Shown in pieces: positions 58,276 to 64,000 of a stretch of DNA of 64,000 nt. Numbering within the stretch: position 1 is the first letter of the stretch; every line of letters begins with the position of its first letter. Position numbers and translations under genes: made by a program. The notes under the pieces were generated by a model. That model saw nothing but the letters and a program-made list of their open reading frames with translations. It searched no databases and had not been told where the DNA came from. Location: positions 1-64,000 of the forward strand of contig PDNB01000029.1 in assembly GCA_002573585.1 (NCBI GenBank), read 5' to 3'. The stretch is from Helicocarpus griseus UAMH5409. Its lineage: Eukaryota > Ascomycota > Eurotiomycetes > Onygenales > Ajellomycetaceae.

Positions 58276-59327
58276 ACAACACCTTCAACTCCCAGCTTTC
58301 TTCCTGGCTGACAACTTCTGCCCCAGGCTAGACAATTCATCTTTCTCTCCCTACTTTAAGTATCCAGTACTCGCTTCCAGCTGGTAGGGGCACTTGTTCT
58401 GGCTATCCTTCTTTTGCTGGCCCTCCTCCCTGGACACTTTTTCCTCCCCGTCCTGCCGCGCTTCAGCCATCGGCATCGTCCAGGAAGCCAATCTATTTTC
58501 CCGGCCACTGTCACAATCCCGGTATACTAGGCCTCCTGCATTCGATCCGATCCAGGCTGAGGGTAACCAACCGCCGCGGGAACCACTGCTGCTGGTGGAG
58601 GCTTTGATTCTCTCGCTGTCGAACCCTCCTCTCTCCGTCTCTTATCGGTTTCTGTCAACTCGTTTCTCCGGCTTGAATACCGTTGACCGGCTCGATTGAT
58701 AACGACCTGGAAGAGTAAAAGGGTTTGGGAAGATCCGTCCATACCGCTCCTTGCTATATTATTAGCTATTATCTTTTCTTTCGCTTTCTTTAGACCACGC
58801 AGGGTAAGTAAATCCTCCGTGTTTCAAACCCCCTTCACTCCACGCAGCCCTGTCTTCCCGCCTACGCTGTTTCCTTGTATATTCCTTGATTGCTCCGTCA
58901 CAGAAGAGATCCACTATTTTCATTGACCCTGTTATTTGGATTATCGTTCTCTTTTTAACCCCCTGGTTCCTTCATGTGTCTTCTTTTACCACACATCCAA
59001 TGCCGGTAGGGCATACGCCGGAGTTTGTTCCTGGCAAGGGGTCCTTAAGCCTGACGCAATTGGCATATCTCCTTCAATTTCCCTTTCTCTTTGTCTTATC
59101 GCATTTCATATCATTATTACCTTCTATTAACTCTTGAATGACTGTGTCTAGTTACACCTTCAGTGTTCCGCTATCCGTATAAGAATAGGCAATTCCGCTT
59201 TGGCCATTCGGTTATTGAAGTTTGCTTTTCAATTGATGCCTAAATCGTATTCCTCGGCGGGTAATGCAGCTTCGACAATAACCTCACAGTCTGGAATATT
59301 GGCAACTAAAGTGTTGTCGGGGTCGCC

Positions 59328-61467
59328 ATGGGCAATTCGCAAGGGAAACAGGTGTGCGACTCAGACGCAGGTCCGTTCTCTTGTCACAGTATTCGATTGT
59401 CTTGGAGGTTATGCATCTGAACAGCAGCTGATCGGCGGACAAACCCCTCTACAGTTAGCTTAAACCATTTCCGTCTGCTACGTGTCGTTGGAAAAGGTGC
59501 CTTTGGTAAGGTGCGCATTGTTGAACGCAAGGATTCAGGCTTAACATTCGCTTTGAAATACATACGGAAGGATGAAGGTAGGCGCATCTCTGCTCAACAT
59601 AGTCTTTATGGTAACAATACTGATATACATCTCTATTTCTTCAGTTGTCCGTTCTGAGAGCGTGCGAAATATTATACGAGAAAGACGAATGCTCGAGCAC
59701 CTGAACCATCCTTTTCTCTGCAATTTGAGATATTCCTTCCAGGACATCGAGTACATGTATGTCGTCAACCCGTTAGCTTTTACCGACGAGAGATAGGCGA
59801 AAGTTTTCTAACACTTTGGATAGATACATTGTGGTGGATCTAATGAATGGTGGTGACCTTCGGTTTCATATCTCAAGAAAGTGTTTCACGGAGGAAGCTG
59901 TGCGGTTTTGGGTAGCTGAGTTGGCTTGCGCTCTGAGATACATACATTCGCAAGGAATAATCCATCGAGATTTGAAACCAGACAACGTCCTGCTCGATTC
60001 CGAAGGACATGTTCATTTGGCGGATTTTGTGAGTACTCATCGCGGAGCTTTGAAAAAACCAGACCGGTCTAACACGTTTCTAGAACGTTGCTTCCGACTT
60101 CAAGCCGACGAAGCCACTTACAAGCAAATCCGGTACGCTGGCGTATCTAGCACCGGAAGTCTTTGAAGGAGGCGGATACCTTAATGAAGTGGACTGGTGG
60201 TCTCTTGGTGTGACATTTTATGAATGCATATATAACAAGGTATGGCTTTGTCTTTCCTTAGGTTTGTACTGGACTGGAACTGACGGCTCGTCAGCGCCCA
60301 TTTGAGGGACGGAGCCACGATTCATTATCGGAGAACATTCGGAAAGCGCAACCGAAATACTATGTTACCAACCCCGCGGTTACTGTGCCTTGTCTAAGGG
60401 CCATTGCATCTCTCATGGAAAAAGATCGATCAAGAAGGATAGGCGCCGCTGGCTTTGAAACCTTCGCGGCGCATCCTTTCTTTGAAGACATCGATTTTGA
60501 CGCCCTGGAACGAAAAGAGATTCCTCCGATATTCACGCCTTCTAGTGAAAAGACGAACTTCGATGCGACGTACGACCTTGAGGAGCTATTGCTGGAAGAA
60601 GCGCCTTTAGAAGCACGGGCACGTCGACAGAAACCTAGAGCTGAGTTGAAGGAGGATGCTTCCGCAAAGGAAATAAGAGAAGATGAGCTTCATCGGATCA
60701 TTGAGACCATGTTTGAGCCATTCGACTACACAACCGTTACATACGAAACGTATGCCATCCCCACTGCTTTTCATTGTATCTTCGCTAACGCCCCATATAG
60801 CACTGCCGCAGCTGCCATAGCAGCATCAAGGTTAGATCTATTCCTTTCCCATTTTCTCTTTAGCGTCTAACTGTAACTCACATGTAGTATTAGTAACCCT
60901 GAGGATATTCTTCGTACTGCCACAAATACCCGGTCGCATACCCGCCAGCCTTCCCATCCCCGCTCAGCCAGCGGTTCACCGTCCACCAAGACCGAAAGAT
61001 CCCTCAGTCGATCAAACGCTTCCGACACTATCACTTCCTTCTCCGAAATCGACCGCTACCCACACGAATCACAAAGATATAGAAGCGGAACACGATCTGG
61101 TTCGCCTCCCCGACGTTCACGGCCGAACCCCACTTCTCAACCGAATCCCCATTCCCAACCTTACCGTCCACCACCCCCAGTTACCCAACGCCCCCGCGGA
61201 GCTACTCGTAAGATGAGCAAAGGAGGTGGAGTACAGATGGTATTGGAAGAGACAGGAAGCTGGAGCAATCTTGCGGACCATAGCTCGACTCTTCCTGCAG
61301 ACGGCTTTGCAGGTGTAGCGAACGATAATAAGGGCAAAGGTGCTTCCGGGTCCAATAGCGGGATGCTCTCGTTCCTCAGTCGGAAAAAGGGTCGCGATCG
61401 GAGCCCGAAGCCGACCGAACCTGGTGTCCTTGGTAAAGAGGGCGCGAGACAGATTATAAGCAGTTGA
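59328..61467 (+). CDS. YANK/STK32-type AGC serine/threonine kinase, 8 exons
   Basis: Exons 59328-59370, 59455-59577, 59645-59756, 59824-60028, 60084-60239, 60295-60749, 60801-60830 and 60888-61467 give 567 aa with agreeing phases. The start MGNSQGK is a likely N-myristoylation site. Kinase motifs are GKGAFGKV (27-34), ATP-binding K49, HRDLKPDN (140-147), APE in YLAPEVFEGG and VDWWSLGV. The metal-binding motif is DFN (160-162), not DFG, a hallmark of the YANK/STK32 family, as are ERKEIPPIFTP and TYDLEELLLEE after the kinase core. The C-terminus is a long Ser/Arg/Pro-rich tail with a basic end. A 51-nt intron (60750-60800) and weak donors (GTCCGT after exon 1, GTTAGA after exon 7) make the first and seventh junctions the least certain. 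Substrates are unknown. Confidence 0.9.
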
Positions 61468-63827
61468 TCGTTATGAATGTGTTGGGATGAACTTGGGAGG
61501 GAGATGCGAGGTGGAAAACCGTTTGTCTGTGATTATACGAGTGATGCTGTTATCAATTGAAAAGCACTGGCCTGCCAACGTTTTGCCCAGGACGGATACG
61601 ACGCCGACAGTCAAGCCAAGCATAGCAAAACAGTTACTGGATCATGTCACTGGTTTGTCAATGGTGGCCCGAACTGGTCCGTATTCGGCAAATGAGAATT
61701 CGCATCTATCCATACACTCGACTTCCTGTCCGGTTAGACAGTGACGACGCTGTGTTTACTTTGATCTGACATGTGAGAACGACTGACATTATCTTCGTTG
61801 TATCCCCAGGACCATCATAATCAACGACTTTGCATCCGTCTGCATGTGCAGTGATGTTATGACGCCCAAAAGGAACAATGTCCTATTTTTGTTCGTCGTT
61901 TATCAAATACGCGCCATTAGTCTTGCGACAATCCCATATTTTCACGTTCGACTTGGGTTATCCTGTATAATCCTATGCTGTCTTCTGTTCTGCGCCTTTC
62001 CTCAGTGGAATGCACCAAACTGGAGCGAACAATCCTCTTGCTACGACGGATAATCGCCCGGGAGCCACTTTTACGGTCCTATCAAAACAAAAACGATACA
62101 ACATTTTGCTGATATCCAGCGTCTTTGCCAGCTGTTCTACTTCTTAGGTGGTATCCGAATGGGTTTGGATATAACAGGGCATATTTGGATGCACTATACA
62201 CACAGGGATCGGCTTAAAATGAACCATTTCCAACCTACAAATCTCTGTTGATCTCTTTTTCTCTACTACTTTGGAAGCATTTGCAAGCGAGTGTTCTATT
62301 CTTGCCATGTTTTGGTGATGTTTATCTTTGTAATCTTTCTGTCTACCTGATGACTTTTGAATATCCTGTCAGTTTCCATTTCTTTCATTTAAATACCTTA
62401 TCTAGGATTGGCTTGTCAGTTTGGCGGTGTCTTTTATTTTCTTATCTCTCTGATCCAGAACGTACATACCCGTTTCATTTCTGCGGCGCATTCAAAATGC
62501 CCGATTTTGTGGATACTGGCGCATATTTTGGTTTTATTTTTTCTTCAATACCTTTTTATTTCTCATTCTTTTATTTCCCGACACGTTTGCATACACAAGG
62601 ACCATATTCGTTAAATGGGTGTTAATCCCGAGTCCGTCTCCTTTCTTTTACCTACATGCGACGTCATCGGTTGGGCATGTTTCTCTCCTCTCTCATTTCT
62701 TTTCTTTCAGGGAGTTTGGATATACCAGTGATGCGGCGAATCGTACTTGTGTGTCTGTACATATATATGGTAAATAGTATTCGTCAATACATTGTTATGA
62801 AGTTAGAAACTCCATTGACTTTCCCATTATCTGGTTCTGTTTCTGATCCTGATCTTGGATCCGATCTTGTTCCTGAACCACGATTGCCGCTGTCTGGTTC
62901 GTATCCGTTGCTGTGGCAACCCCTGTCCATTGGCACGCTGGGCGGACCTACATCTATCTTCGCATTTGATTTCTAGAACGTTGCAACCAAATGAATATAT
63001 ATTTCTATATTTGCACTATTTACTCCTCCCTCTTTTATACATATCAAAGCACTCGTAGTATCCTGTAGTTGTAGAATCAACCTGTTGTTTTGTGCCTGTG
63101 CCTGCTCCGGCGCCGAGACGCATGCCAACCAACTACCTAACCCGCTTAATCAAATCCCACCTTGACTACACGCCACTGTTACATCCAACACTCCCTTGCC
63201 CTGCACAGTTCTTTGTCTCTCACAAATCTCTCTCTCTTTTTTATTCTTTCTATTTCTCTCGTTTACCTTAAGCTCTCTACTGCATTAACATTCCCCTCGA
63301 GTCAACAAGTAACAAAGTGAGTCCAACCCATTGCGCGTGCTCAATTGGCCGCCAATTAACACGGCGCGTAAGGTCGCACGCATTATTTACACACAGTCAC
63401 TTAACAGGACGAAACAGCGCATCTCCAATAACAAAAGCAACCTCCCATTTCCCCTTAACCTTACCCGTTTGCGCACCTTTCGCTCGAACGATCAATTCAC
63501 CTACACGTATCTACCGTCGTTGCCTTCGCCTAGTGCTATTTGCAAACCGCAATTGGCAGTGAGATATCTATTTGCGCCCGTTGCGCCATCATTTTATTTG
63601 GAACTGTTCGGATTTGGCTGTATTGCTAGGTTCAGCAGGATATTGAGACTACATTTGATCGGATAGCATTGCTTGAACAAGGGAGCGGGAACAGTTTGTC
63701 GCAAAGTACACATTACCAGGGACGTGATCACCCACCTTGATCTCCCTCGACACATATCGCGCTGTAGTTGAAGATTCTTTGGCCGGCTTGGATAGCCACC
63801 AGTTACACCAGTCCATAAACCGCATGC
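61468..63827. other. intergenic; leader of the last gene at the right
   Basis: The region has T/C-rich, weakly coding-like frames without motifs. Dense pyrimidine tracts at 63200-63260 precede the partial gene, and a GTGAGT at about 63316 could open a leader intron. No other gene is supported. Confidence 0.45.
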
Positions 63828-63844
63828 ATGCCTCGCGAACGTGA
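63824..63844 (+). promoter_or_regulatory. six-codon upstream frame overlapping the start of the next gene
   Basis: An ATG at 63824 overlaps the next ATG (ATGCATG) in another frame and stops at TGA after six codons, inside the main coding region. It could lower initiation at 63828. Confidence 0.4.
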
Positions 63845-64000
63845 CCGGGAGCGGGAGCGGGTGAGGGGAGGAGGCGAGTACCGCTTGCGGGACCGCGATC
63901 GCGAACGTGAACGTGAACGGAGACATTATCGCTACGAGCGCGGAAACACCCGCGATACTAGACACGACGAATACGCCTCCGACGACCTTCATGACGACGA
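63828..64000 (+). CDS. partial Arg/Glu/Asp-rich protein (N-terminus only)
   Basis: The ATG at 63828 opens a frame that stays open to the window edge (57 full codons). The encoded start is an RE/RD-repeat region (MPRERDRERERVRGGG, then RDRDRERERERRHYRYERG) followed by an acidic stretch. Such tracts occur in RNA-processing factors, nuclear kinases and other disordered N-termini, so no product can be named. The opposite strand has a longer frame over part of this region, but its sequence is the low-complexity complement. The gene continues beyond 64000. Confidence 0.6.
   Translation, partial: MPRERDRERERVRGGGEYRLRDRDRERERERRHYRYERGNTRDTRHDEYASDDLHDD

Larger units (their letters stand above)
53398..59327. 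other. gene-poor region of about 6 kb
   Basis: No gene is supported. Contents noted: A-run plus (GAAAAA)n at 54529-54571, an imperfect hairpin at 56133-56180, a 15-base G run at 57668-57682, a GATGGT-type minisatellite at about 57805-57856, and a long CT-rich tract near 58210-58280. That tract and the following kilobase are probably the promoter and leader of the kinase gene. Confidence 0.5.

Noticed and set aside
63594..63992. 132-codon minus-strand frame at the right edge
   Set aside because: It is the complement of the RE/RD-rich start and its leader, with no motif.
1..64000. tRNA genes
   Set aside because: I looked for B-box-like GGTTCGA sequences; the few found (for example near 3150 and 23300) lack matching A-boxes or cloverleaf stems. 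A covariance-model search would be decisive.

Overview
The window is nuclear DNA from a filamentous ascomycete, most likely a Eurotiomycete (Eurotiales/Onygenales type). The genes carry many short GT-AG introns, mostly 50-115 nt with CTAAC/CTAAT-like branch points. There are separate promoters with CT-rich leaders, cell-wall and autophagy genes of filamentous fungi, and no prokaryotic operons. The species cannot be fixed from the sequence alone. All splice models were derived by eye from splice consensus, reading frame and family conservation.

Layout. 0.9-5.4 kb: an uncharacterised multipass membrane protein, then a cytochrome b5/acyl-CoA dehydrogenase fusion. 6.3-12.9 kb: three surface proteins, namely a Cys-rich protein with a C-terminal hydrophobic tail, a Crh-type GH16 cell-wall transglycosylase with a GPI tail, and a PTDKYP-repeat GPI protein. 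14.2-19.7 kb: a 12-exon amidase divergent from ATG12, which converges on ketopantoate hydroxymethyltransferase. 19.7-31 kb: a gene-poor stretch with one small secreted Cys-rich protein and a large ankyrin-repeat gene broken by several frameshifts. 31-39 kb, all minus strand: a C2HC + Zn2Cys6 transcription factor, a Dbf4/NimO-type kinase regulator and an Icp55-type aminopeptidase. 40.3-43.5 kb: an uncharacterised two-exon protein, a small zinc-ribbon-like protein and a broken aminoglycoside-phosphotransferase-like gene. 44.4-53.4 kb, all plus strand: a GNAT acyltransferase, a PNPOx-like flavin-binding protein, a SIRT5-like sirtuin and a SNF2 translocase with SUMO-interaction-like motifs. 53.4-59.3 kb: gene-poor. 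59.3-61.5 kb: a YANK/STK32-type kinase. From 63.8 kb: the start of an Arg/Asp/Glu-rich protein that runs off the window.

Most genes are housekeeping genes with independent functions. The visible groupings are the surface-protein neighbourhood (6-13 kb), the shared amidase/ATG12 promoter (about 440 bp), and a tandem trio (44-49 kb) that places an acyltransferase and a probable deacylase of the SIRT5 class close together. No tRNA, rRNA, CRISPR or intact transposon was recognised. I found no clearly new system; the best leads are the two decaying genes, the C2HC/Zn2Cys6 regulator, the repeat protein with a palindromic TATA region, and the acyl-group trio.
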